A DNA stretch of 64,000 nt from Gliomastix tumulicola (Eukaryota; Ascomycota; Sordariomycetes; Hypocreales; Bionectriaceae): the NCBI GenBank assembly GCA_001599755.1, contig BCHX01000002.1, positions 4,260,330-4,324,329 of the forward strand, written 5' to 3'. The notes beneath the pieces were generated by a model. That model worked only from the letters and a program-made list of their open reading frames with translations. It had not been told where the DNA came from and did no database searches. The position numbers were made by a program, and so were the translations under genes. Positions 1-10,075 of this stretch are shown in pieces. Numbering within the stretch: position 1 is the first letter of the stretch; every line of letters begins with the position of its first letter.

Positions 1-721
1 TCCACAAGCTGGGCGTCTCAGAGGCGCTCCAGATCCACGACGTGTACTCTCTTACAGACCCCGACCTCCTCGCCTTCATCCCGAGACCGGCGCTCGCCGT
101 CCTGCTTGTCTTCCCCGTCAGTGCTACGTACGAGAGTCATAGGATGGCGGAGGACAGCTTGGCCGCCGACTACAAGGGCCACGGAAGTGCAGAGCCCGTC
201 GTGTGGTTCCGACAGACTATCAGAAACGCTTGCGGTCTGATGGGACTGCTACATGCTGTTTCGAACGGACCGGCACGGAACTTCATTGGTAAGTGACACG
301 GGGATGGAAAAGCGTTGAACATGGTGGCTGATCTAGATTTGTTTCTCCAGAGCAAGGCTCGACTCTCGACGATCTCCTCACAAAGGCGGTCGACCTCCCG
401 CCAGCCGAACGCTCGAAGCTGATCGAGACAACACATGCCCTCGCGACCGCACACCGTGAAGCCGCATCCACGGGCGACACGGCCGCACCGGACGCCCAGG
501 ACGACATCGACCTCCACTACGTGTGCTTTCTCAAGGATAACCAAGGCACTCTGTGGGAGCTGGACGGCCGACGGAAGGGCCCGATCAAGAGAGGTACACT
601 GGAAGATAATGAGGACACGCTGAGCACCAAGGCGCTTAGCCTTGGCCCGCTCAAGTTCCTCGAGAGAGAGGGGGCCGATCTGAGATTCAGCGCTGTTGCA
701 CTTGCGGGCTCTGTCGATTAG
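1..721 (+). CDS. Ubiquitin carboxyl-terminal hydrolase, UCH (peptidase C12) family, 5' end missing
   Basis: Cysteine protease that removes small adducts from the ubiquitin C-terminus (YUH1/UCH-L type). Two exons are visible, 3-288 (continuing from outside the window) and 351-721, joined through a 62 bp GT-AG intron with a gctgat branch-like site; the join reads NFIEQGSTLDDLL. The catalytic core is clear: RQTIRNACG carries the oxyanion Gln and nucleophilic Cys, and HYVCF plus LWELDGRRKGP carry the His and Asp. The product ends at a TAG at 719-721. What is missing is the N-terminal part of this roughly 230-260 residue family. Family assignment is firm; the specific paralogue cannot be told from this fragment. 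Confidence 0.93.
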
Positions 722-1250
722 GTCCTTTGCGTGACAGCCAGCTACGAGGATCATAACCGAAGGCTGGCGCACTTAGCTAGATCTAGATTCTGTGAGCAGC
801 CTTCTCTCTCACACTCGCTTTCGCGCATCCCCTGGATACGAAGCCAGAGGGGTTCTTCCACGATCACGATCACGATCACTATGCTGGATACATAGGGTAC
901 ACGAGATGCATGAAGACACTGAAGATCTTTTTGGTATGGTAAGATCCTGCATGACTTGCTGGTATCTGAATATCAGATGCCGGAAAGCTATCTAGGCGAT
1001 GTTCAGTCAGGATATCTCTGGGAACAAAGCAACGAGCGGACGTTGATAGATCTGTCCGCAACTAAAGTATAGAAAACAGATGGCCTGCCAATATACCACT
1101 AGGCTGGCGTTATTCGCTTCCTGAACGAATTGATATCCGTGACTATTTACACTCTAAATAAGATGGGGAGCAGGCGAAGCTCGTCAAAGAGACCACATGC
1201 ACGGTGATCAACAGAGTCGACGTAACGTCCTGTGCATCGCTTTGGTCCAA
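722..1250. other. Convergent 3' intergenic spacer
   Basis: It separates the ends of the UCH gene (plus) and the acyltransferase gene (minus). No coding frame is recognisable. The minus-strand sequence just past the acyltransferase stop contains further stops in all frames and no dehydratase-like motif, so the acyltransferase does not obviously continue into a larger synthase. Confidence 0.6.
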
Positions 1251-2667
1251 TCATGACAGAAGCTCCTCGACCGGCTTGCCACCTGCAACGCTGGGAGACA
1301 AGTTCACGCTAGCATTCTGCTGATACAGCTGTCCCACGGAACTGAGGAGAGACTTGACGACGCTCTGGCCACGGACGACGGTCGCAACGTACTGGGCCTT
1401 CGCGCCCTCCTCCTCCGCCAGGATTTCCTCCAGGGGCTGGGACAAAGCCGAGTGAGGCCCTACCTCCAGCAAGATGGAGCCATCTCTGGAAGCCGAGGAG
1501 CGTAGGAGAAGACGGGCCGCTTCTTGGAACCGCACAGGGACCTCTAGATTCTCCCTCCAGTAGCCGGCACCAAGCTTGCCCTTGCCATCTACCTTGCTGG
1601 CCGTGACGGTCGAGAAGAACGGCACAGCAGGTACTTTACCCTGACCATCTGCCACCGAGCCCAAACCTTGGTGTAGTAGGTTCTCCAGCTCGTCGCCAAT
1701 GTCCTTGATGTGCTGCGAGTGAAACGCCCTCTCAACCCGGAGAAGTCGTGCGACACGGTCTGGGTGGTCGGCCTTGATCTTTGCGATGACACCCTCTAGG
1801 GCGGCCTTATCTCCTGACAGCGTGACGTTCTGCGGGCTGTTCTCACATGCCACGACCACATCGCCTTCACCGGCAAGGTAAGCGTCAACATCACCGCGGC
1901 CGAGGCCCACGGCGGCCATGGCGCCCTCCCTTGCGAGGTGCTGTGCTGCGTGGCCAGAGTAATACGCGACAGTGATGGCGGCAGAGAGGCTCAGCGCACC
2001 GGATGCGTAGGCGGCCGCGATCTCGCCCGTGGAGTGGCCGAGCACGGCGTCGGGACGGAGCTCGAACGACGAGCGGAGGATGTTCACGAGGCCGATCTGG
2101 AGGGCGGCGGTCACAGGGAGGGACAGCTCCGGCTGCTGAATGCGACCCTTCTCGGGGCTGCGTGAGAGCTCATCTAAGTTGAGCAGTGTCAGTAGGGAGA
2201 CCTGCGAACTAACATACAAACAACATACCCTCGATGGTCCAGAGCGGTGGGTGAGGGAGCTGCTGGAGGACCCTGTCCATCTCTTTGATGTCCGCCCGGA
2301 AGGAAGGGTAGCTGGTCAGGAGCTCTGCGCCCATCCCAGCCCATTGTGCACCCTGGCCAGTGAAGATGAAATGCACGGCCGGTCTTCTGCTGGGCGTCTT
2401 GGCTGTGGAAGAGAGCTGGATCGGTAGAGATGGTGGCTGTCTCTCCATCACGGCAAATGCGCGATGCGACGGCTGTGATGTCTTGGACGCCGCCTGAGCG
2501 AGGGTGTGTGCGATGTCGCCTAGGCTGTCCGGATGAGCCTCAGCGTAGCTGGACGCCTTCGCGGCTGTCTGCTCGATTGAAGATGCATCTTTGCCGGCGA
2601 AGACGAGCAGAGTATGGCTCGGTGTCGTCTCACCGGCTGAGGCTTTGGTGTTGCTGGAGACAGCCAT
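1251..2667 (-). CDS. Free-standing polyketide-synthase-type acyltransferase domain protein
   Basis: The model is complement(join(1251..2173, 2229..2667)), 453 aa, with a 55 bp intron; the join reads WTIEDELSRSP, matching fungal type I PKS acyltransferase domains. Residues 1-100 resemble the KS-AT linker (HTLLVFAGKD, HRAFAVMER). The AT fold follows: GQGAQW at 104-109, the nucleophile loop GHSTGE with Ser194, and AFHS with His298. The protein ends shortly after VGQLYQQNASVN, the usual post-AT linker. No ketosynthase, dehydratase, reductase or carrier domain is encoded on either side. An upstream in-frame ATG at 2823 exists, but the residues it would add look non-conserved. The gene could be a trans-acting acyltransferase/hydrolase or the surviving piece of a broken PKS. 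Both catalytic residues are intact and the frame is clean, which favours a functional or recent gene. Confidence 0.85.
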
Positions 2668-3260
2668 GTCGTCCGGTCTTAGGAGGAGTCCTTCACCAGA
2701 CGGCGGTGAGGGGGAATGACACTGCCGCCAATTGAGCTGGAAAGTTTGGGTCCGAGACTTTGTTCTCAAGATATCGGAATTTTGAAATAGGGTGATCAAA
2801 GGAAATTGAGAGAAACGAAGCAATTGCGATGGCGGTGACGCGGTTGATGATGTGAATAAGCCCGAAGGAGTGATGCCATGCTGATCCTCTCCGGCTTACA
2901 GTGATTAGTCCCATTCGGGCTTTGAAACATGCCTCTCACTCTTAGCAAGGACGACGTTCCTAGCTTTAGTATTACGCATGCATTTGTGGCATGATAATTC
3001 GAGTATCCATGGATATACACAACAACGCCCTGGATGAGCGGTTGTGCATGCTGCTCATTTAGAGGCCTTTCTCATAATTGGGGTTTACCGTTGTTTCTGT
3101 TGGAGTGGCATATGCCGATGTGAGACGGACAAGCCAAATCTGCCCTGGATTTTATTTGCATTCTTCATAGATTCCTCACGTCTAAATCGTTTTGCCTTCT
3201 CGTGCGCTCGTGCTCTCATGTCTTCATCCTCTTCACCCCCCTCAATGCCGCCCGCAGCTC
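2668..3260. other. Intergenic spacer, acyltransferase promoter side
   Basis: It lies between the 5' end of the acyltransferase gene and the 3' end of the aldolase gene, both on the minus strand. It is AT-richer than the genes. No gene, RNA or ketosynthase remnant could be recognised. Confidence 0.55.
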
Positions 3261-4404
3261 CTAAGCCTGGTTGAGGAGCTCGGGGTGGATCTTGATGTTG
3301 TCCATGCCGCTGTAGATCTTGTCGGCACCAAGCTCAATCTCGAGCTGGATGTCCGGCTGGGCCTCCTCGTACAGCCAGTGCTTCTCCCCCGTCATCTTCT
3401 CGTTGGCGGACGCCAGCTCGTGGCTGATGATCTGCTTCTTGAGCTCCGGGTTGCCGGCGCACGCCGCCTCGACGCGGAGCTGGATGTCGCAGCTGCGGTC
3501 GACGAGGCCGAGCAGGAAGGCCGCCTCGTCGACGGTGTGGCCGACGCTGACGAGGCCGTGGTTCATGAGCAGGGCGGCCTTGCCGTTGGGGCCGAGGGCC
3601 TTGGCGATCTGCTGGCCCTCCTGCTCGGCCGTGACGATGCCGCCGTACTCGTTGTCGACGGCGAGCGTGCCGTAGACGTCGCAGATGTCCTGGGTGATCA
3701 TGTCCAGGGGCTTGCCGAAGGCGCACCAGGCGCGGCCGGCGATGGTGTGCGCGTGGCAGATGGACTTGATGTCCTTGCGGATCTTGTGAATCTCAGAGTG
3801 GATGTAGAAGCCCGGGTTGTTGGCAGGGCGCGTCTTTCGCGGACCATCATGTTAGAGTCGCTTTCTGCTGACCTCAGTACGTGCCAATGACAAACTCACC
3901 AGGTTGCCGCCGACAATCTTGCCGGTGTGAATGTCAAGGCAGAGCATGTCGCCAGCGTTGAGGAGGGCAAAGTGCTTGCCGATAGGGTTCATCCAGATGA
4001 GATGGTCAAACTCAGGGTCCCTGACGCTGATGTGACCAGAGATGCCCTCCGTGAAGCCGACGCGCGCCCAGTTGCGGAAGACGGCGGCCATGTGCAGGGC
4101 GATGTGTCGGCGGTGCTCATCGTGAGAGGCAAAGGTCGGGATACCTGGAGTCTGCTGATCAGCCACTCACTCGCTCGGGCCAAGATAAAGACCAGCATCA
4201 TGTTCTAGTTCGTGACGCCTTCACGAGAGATTCATTTCCTTCCACCCGTTTCGCGAGCTGTCTTTCCGTACCAGTGAGAGGGTTGGGACCACGGCTCAGA
4301 TCGGCCAGGGCAGAGCCCTCAGGGAACACAGGCCCAGGGGCATCCGATCTCAGCTTGAGAACGGCAGGGGTCTGTGTAGCGGTCGTAGTGGTGCTAGTCG
4401 ACAT
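3261..4404 (-). CDS. Class II aldolase/adducin domain protein
   Basis: Three exons, complement(join(3261..3833, 3900..4144, 4272..4404)), 316 aa; introns are 66 and 127 bp. The first join reads NPLTGIPTF and the second GNLTRPANNPGF, both typical of fungal class II aldolase/adducin proteins. Visible family motifs are EHRRHIALHMAAVFR, GHISVRDP, GKHF, the metal-binding CHAHTIAGRAW, and NHGLVSVG. The family folds as an L-fuculose-phosphate-aldolase-like domain with Zn bound by His residues of the HAHT block and the later NHG region. The fungal substrate is unknown; related proteins are annotated as aldolases or meiotically up-regulated gene 14-like. The protein is cytosolic by default (no signal peptide). 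It is co-oriented with the acyltransferase 593 bp downstream, but the spacing gives no evidence of co-transcription. Confidence 0.9.
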
Positions 4405-7400
4405 TGTGACCTAAAATGATGCGTCTTTCAAGGGAAAGACTGCTCTATTGTCAGATATCAGATGAATGAGGGGTCGGAGATGCGAGATAATGAAGTGGTG
4501 ATAAGATTCAGAAATTTGGAGAAACGCAAATACAGGAACGGCTCTGTTCAGGGGGTCGGCCGGTTTTTCAGGAATGTTAAATCAGGCTTCGGTTTTCCTC
4601 ACCTCTTGGAGTGAGACAGGACTAGTACAGGATTTTTCTTTGGAATTGAGATAATGTTCCGATCAAGGAGCGTTCACACTGCTTGAGGGTATCGTGAAGG
4701 AGGAGGATAAGAAAATGCATCACACGGCGAGAAGCGGCGGTGGTTGCCCGAGGGGTTGCTACAGTTGTCCGTGGCGAACGAGACCCCCATGCTGCTCGAT
4801 TACAGGGGGCAGCAGCCCGCTGAACAGTTGGTCGGATGATTATTACAGTGCTCCGTCCCGCTGTGGGAGTTGCCCGCGGCCGCTGACGACTCCCACTTCG
4901 CTCTGAACCCCGCTGTTTAATGCCCGGCACCGGCCCGGGTGGGATAAGATACTCAACAACCGGGCAGGCACCACCGTCCACTGTGTGACCTCGTGCCTGC
5001 CGTCGTTATCGAGCCTGTCGCCACTAAACGCAGACGGAGGGAAACACTGACGTAAGATTATGGTGGCCGTTCCTGCCTCTAACAAATCGTCGGGACAGTA
5101 AGAGGAGGGGCAGGAACGGGAATGCCACTCCCACACTCCTTCCATTGACGTTCTAATTCAGGGTCTCGTGCTCCAACACAGGACTCAAAGCATCGCACAA
5201 GCATCCAAGGCACCATTCGATTCCCTTATGGTGCAAACCCTTCACAAGAACGGTAGAATTGCGCATTGCCCATCGACCGCGCTGCGATGGTAATCATGCA
5301 GAAGCTGAGACCCCGCACTGCACCAAAGCGGAATGCAGTCTGCTCGCACTCAGCTGTCGCCAATGCGGGGTCGTCAACTGGTCTCTTTCCTGCACACCAC
5401 GGAGCGGCCGCCAGCAGAGCCAAGTGTATCGCGTCCCTGGCTCGTCTGAGTCAGTGTTAATGCCACGAAATGTCATAGTTGCATGGAAGAATGCTAGGGC
5501 TTCTGAAAGACACAGTTTCACCTTCTCTCAGGTGGACAATCCTTTGTCCCCAATTGGAGTCCCTGACGCTCTGGACTTACCCAATTGAGAGAACACGAGG
5601 GGCAGAAAAAATAAGCCCTGTTCACTGGGTGATTGAGCGCTGGGCAGCCCCAACGAGAGCACTGGATCGGCTGCTCAAATCGCCGCCGGGGCTTTTCTCT
5701 GCCGCACTCGATCTGGTACGACATCATCTCGGCAAACCATCAGAGAAATCTCAACGCATCGGTAACTACGAAAAACGGACCAGGGTTTTCGACGCTTACA
5801 GCGCGTCTTGGGCGTTCTCCTTCCAACCATTCAGATTCCTCAGATCATCACGAGGCGGTTAAACGCGGCAAGATGCTCGATGACCCATGATCCATGTTCT
5901 GCGCTCCATGGCCCCCCCATGACATGCATACATGAGGCTCGTGGCGATACTGATTGGCGGATCTACAGGGCAGGCTATACCTGTCATGAGTGTACTGATT
6001 TTTTTCTCCTCTTGAGATCGACTCGATGCTCGGGTCCGACGGAGGGGAATTCTCAAGCCGGAAGACCAATCGGTATTGAAGAAAAAAAAAAAGAAAGACT
6101 TACATATACGAATGGCACTGTTGTGGTCGCCAAGCTCAAATGGCCGGAAGCAAGACAAATTTGTTCACACCCGCGACACGCCGCTACTACCCTGCGACGG
6201 CACTTGAACGAAACAGCCTGAACTGGAACTTTTGCCCAGGGTCTACCTACGTAGCCGGGGGCCTGGGTTTCGGGGAGAGTTATGGGCGGCACCCGAGCGT
6301 CATGTGACCTTGCGCCCCCTCTCACTCTCTGACAGGCTCAACATCACCACAAACATTCCCTCTCGGATCATTGACAGACAGCAGCAAGTCGAGAGAACGA
6401 CAAATATGTTTCAACTTACGAGATCCGAGCAGGCTTACACCTTGGTAAGCGAACTAAGCGGGGGAAAAGTGGAATGTTGCCCAACTCCTTTGGCACGACT
6501 TACACTCTTGAATGCAGTGGATCAGGACGGAATTCGTAGCTTGTCGTGACGGCGACCCCGTTTCCCTCCAAGAAGCCATTGCAAGATCTCTGCGCTTGCC
6601 TTTATCCCTGCCTGTCTGCAGGTGCGCCAGTTGGGCCCTCGACTGTGCGGCACTTGATTCGGAAACGTACTCGCCGTCAAGCAGAATGCAGTGGCAAGCA
6701 GAAGATGTAATCCTCGTCCAATTGTGGATTCACTGGCAGCAGATGATGCTATGCGGGCGTTGCCCTGTGTGCTTGCCCCGGGGCTCCTGGGACAGTAAAA
6801 ACCCGAGCTTTGGAAGAGTTTTCGCAATGACGATCGATTCTGACCTTTTTCGATTTCACACATGACACTAGCGAAGCACAAAGATGCAGGCAGCAAGCGA
6901 CTAGTGTCTGAGCTGCAGAAGCAGGGCAGCTAAAGGTTGCCTGGTCGCTCAAGTGCCGGTTGGTTGCTCTCGAGGTGGGGTATCCCATCATGTCGTATGC
7001 TTCACTTTTGGAGTGTTGCATGGGGCGAATTGACGAAGCAAGGTGCCGTTGCCTCGCGTGGCGTTGTTTGACACTGGCCAGGGGCATTGGGGAGCGAAAG
7101 GAGAGACCTTGGAAAGGGACGATAAGAAGTAAAGAACGAGACAGCAACGCGTGGGAACAGAAAGCCTCTCAGTGGGCACGGCATCACGAGGTGTGGTAGC
7201 ATAGCATGCACCTCGACTGCACCTCATGGCCACCCAATCTGTCGAGCAACTGACAGCACAGCACACAGGACTAGTGGAATCCGGTCATTGCGTATTATTT
7301 AGGCATGCTGCATATATCGTTTGCTTGGCGTTGTTGACCGGTTCCCAAGACGAAGGGTGCTCGCTGCATGACTGGATGGCAGCGCCTGCATCTTTGGTTA

Positions 7401-8250
7401 CATTGACATTCTCTTGGGGGCCATGATCGTCCGAGGCAATACCCCTCCTCCGCATTCTAACAGACCTCAGAGCCATCCTCTGTATACGCACACAACAACC
7501 CACACACTGGCCCTTTCACATGACCCTCTGGCTCGGAGTATCAGAACAGCTGGACGGGCTTTGTGTTTGCCATGATGACGCACGCAGTATGAGCTGGCCA
7601 GAACAGATTGAGAGCCGTTGCGACCCTCAACCAACGAGCAGGCGGGGAACGGACCTGCAAGGCAAAGATGTTGTTCGATCACGTTTCTCTGGTATAGGTC
7701 GAAGACGAAGATTGATGGTCGGTGCCGTGATCCCGTCCATCCCCCTTCGAGCATAGTATAGCAAGCCAAGGGCCGAACAGCACGTCCCAAAGAGGTTCAG
7801 ATCATGGTCTTATTCGACAACTTCTGAGCTGCGATGAGACAAAACAATGGGCACGGCACGGAAAGAAGCGGTCTGCGCGCCAGGAGAGGGCGCAAGGCAG
7901 AGGAGAGGAGAGGGTACTTGGAGGGGTCGGTGAGACAGCCAAAATCCATGGTCGTTGATGGCTTCCTCCAGCTCCACCTCTCGCCCCGAATCTTACGCCT
8001 CAGGACGGAGCTGGGGCTCCTCTGACGGCGCGAAGACGACTAAGACTCGCCAAGCATTTCAACCTCGCCTTGGTCTGACATCCCGAGAACCCCACCGTGC
8101 GTGATTTTGGTTGACCCGGTTGTTTTGTCTAGTGGTGTTGAGGTGGAAGCTTCTGCTGCTTCTACCGCCTACGATCGGCCCTGGCGTGAGATAGGTCATC
8201 TGGGGATGGGGACCAGAGACCAGGCTGTGGCCACCCGACCAGGGACTGGC
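4405..8250. other. Long intergenic region without a recognisable gene
   Basis: About 3.8 kb between divergently transcribed genes. Only short overlapping frames occur, the longest about 125-137 codons (for example 5479-5862 and 5808-6221 plus, 6522-6896 minus). None shows a family motif, and they lie in mutually conflicting frames. An A-run near 6079-6091 and scattered C/T tracts are typical of promoter DNA elsewhere in the window. It probably holds the aldolase promoter (left end) and upstream regulatory DNA of the dioxygenase gene (right end). No tRNA or other structured RNA was identified. Confidence 0.5.
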
Positions 8251-8902
8251 ATGCCATACCTTGCTGGCTTGCCCGCCCGGGAGAGGAGGGGAGGGACAGA
8301 CTGCCGTTGATTCTCGCTACACTACAAAAGACGACGCCTCGCCCCCTTTTCATTTCGCTCCCGCCCTCTGATACTCACTCCTCTTGGTCTTTCCATCTCA
8401 TCACCTCTCTACTCTCTCCATCCACTGTTCTCCTCTTCATATAGGACTAGATCCTATCTATCATATATCACCCATCATCCTCCTCCTCCTCGTCGGCCAC
8501 CTCGGCGCCCCCAACGACAAGCAACAAGCTTAGCAAGAAAGGAAAGATCCCATCTTCCCCTCTTGGTCTTAACTGAGTTCACAGGAGAAAAAAAGAATTA
8601 TAAAAGAACAAACAAGCCAGCTTCGTGCTCTATCAACTGGCAGGCTATCCTGAGCCATATTTCCTTCTTACAACGGAGCTATCCTGAGCCCGTTTCTCTA
8701 CCAAATCCTGACCCCAAGGCTATCCTGAGCCAGAAAATCATTACATCCTGCCGGCTACCCTGAGCCATTTGTTCTGAATTACTATTATCTTAGTAGTGTC
8801 TTTGCAAAAAAACACTGATCAGACAACCAAACGTCTCTCTACTTCTTCTACTTCTACTTCTTCTACACACCGCAAACACACCAAGCAAACACTCACGCCA
8901 CC
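8251..8902 (+). promoter_or_regulatory. Promoter and long ATG-free leader of the 2OG dioxygenase gene
   Basis: From 8254 to the start codon at 8903 the plus strand contains no ATG, although about ten would be expected in 650 random bases. Pyrimidine-rich blocks at about 8350-8440, typical of fungal transcription start regions, precede CTCCTCCTC and CTTCTACTTCTAC tracts. The start codon sits in the strong context CGCCACCATG. Together these suggest a long 5' leader selected against upstream start codons, or a leader with a spliced intron. The transcription start itself cannot be fixed from sequence. Confidence 0.5.
8643..8766 (+). repeat. Four spaced copies of GGCTATCCTGAGCC in the leader
   Basis: Copies at 8643-8656 (exact), 8677-8690 (first base A), 8718-8731 (exact) and 8753-8766 (GGCTACCCTGAGCC) are spaced 34, 41 and 35 bp start to start. 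Each unit has complementary ends (GGCT and AGCC around a 6-base loop), so each could fold as a small hairpin in RNA. The array sits 137-260 bp upstream of the dioxygenase start codon. No function is known; a protein-binding or translational control element is an inference. Confidence 0.7.
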
Positions 8903-10075
8903 ATGTCTTACCTCGCATCTGGAAAGCAGGCCGTTCGTGCCACCTCATCGATCCTCCGATCCGCCAGGGTCGCTGGTGTCAGCAGCCGCCGGTTCCTGCA
9001 TGAGTCTTCTAAGGCCAGCGCTGTCCACGCTGCTACCCAGCCCGCCATGACCCCCACCCACGGTCCGGAGATCTTCTCCGCTCCCGGTGCTGCCCGCCGC
9101 GGTGTGACTCCCGGTACTGCCACCGCCGGCCGCCTGAACGTCCCTGAGGGCCAGCTCAACATCCAGAAGAACCTGCACAAGCCCGAGTTCTACAAGACCG
9201 TGGCCAAGATCATGGCCATCCGCGCCTCGTACTTCGAGAAGCGCTGGGCCTGGATCCCTGCTGAGGAGATCACTGAGATTGTCCTCGGCCTCGGTGCCAC
9301 CCAGGAGGACCTGGAGGCTCTCCCCGCGGTTGGTGACAGCCTCACGCTCGACCCTACCCTTCCATTCCGCAAGTCCGTCAACGGCCGCTACCTGTTCGAC
9401 TACGACAACGATACCCTCACCCGCCTCGAGTTCCAGCCCTTTGCTCTCTCCGTCGAGGAGGACTTTGACCGCTATGACTCGGGCGTGCTCCGCCGCTTCA
9501 ACGAGGTCGAGAACAACATCCAGCACAACACTGTCATCCAGGCGCTCCTCGTCTTCAAGTCCATGATCGTCCACGGCATCGAGATTGCCAACCGCCCCAA
9601 GATGGACTACACCTCCAACAAGAACATCATGACCCTCTTCACTGTCCGCACCACCACCAACGAGGATATTCTCGGCGAGCCTGCCCTCGAAGGCATCCAC
9701 TCCGACGGTGTCGACCACACCATGACCACTCTCCTTGCCACCAGCAACATGCGCTCCGACAGCGCCGCCACCTTCATGCACGCCATGGAGGAGACCACTG
9801 GTGTCCCCCTCAACTCGGCCAAGCCTGAGAACATCCGCGCCCGTGTCCAGCACACGCGCTTCCTCGACACGCTCATGATCGTCGACCACGAGAACAAGCA
9901 CAGCCTGTCTCCCGTCTACCAGGATGACATGTCCCGCGAGGCCACCCGCGACATGCTCATCCTCTTCACCCGCAAGCCCTGCGAGTCGGACCACATCTCT
10001 GGCAAGATCGACTCGCAGGTGCCTCACCGCGACCTCCCCATGCAGATCCCCCTCTTTGTGGCCCGCACTGAGTAA
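8903..10075 (+). CDS. 2OG-Fe(II) dioxygenase family protein with mitochondrial-type N-terminus
   Basis: A single-exon gene of 390 aa. Residues 1-45 are rich in Arg, Ser and Ala with no acidic residue before about position 35 (for example RATSSILRSARVAGVSSRRF), a classic mitochondrial presequence pattern. The catalytic part resembles the amino-acid hydroxylase-like 2OG-Fe dioxygenases (Pfam 2OG-Fe_Oxy_2; bacterial isoleucine hydroxylase/BsmA relatives). EGIHSDGVDHTM gives the HxD iron ligands His266 and Asp268, IVDHENKHSLSPV gives a candidate distal ligand His329, and an Arg-rich SREATRDMLILF follows, where 2-oxoglutarate is usually bound. The substrate is unknown; a free amino acid is plausible. 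Codons end almost always in C, implying high expression, and this bias also creates a spurious antisense frame. Neighbours give no clear pathway. Confidence 0.82.
   Translation: MSYLASGKQAVRATSSILRSARVAGVSSRRFLHESSKASAVHAATQPAMTPTHGPEIFSAPGAARRGVTPGTATAGRLNVPEGQLNIQKNLHKPEFYKTVAKIMAIRASYFEKRWAWIPAEEITEIVLGLGATQEDLEALPAVGDSLTLDPTLPFRKSVNGRYLFDYDNDTLTRLEFQPFALSVEEDFDRYDSGVLRRFNEVENNIQHNTVIQALLVFKSMIVHGIEIANRPKMDYTSNKNIMTLFTVRTTTNEDILGEPALEGIHSDGVDHTMTTLLATSNMRSDSAATFMHAMEETTGVPLNSAKPENIRARVQHTRFLDTLMIVDHENKHSLSPVYQDDMSREATRDMLILFTRKPCESDHISGKIDSQVPHRDLPMQIPLFVARTE

Noticed and set aside
3192..3890. A 232-codon plus-strand frame across the aldolase gene
   Set aside because: Val/Asp/Leu-rich antisense shadow; the aldolase motifs lie on the minus strand.
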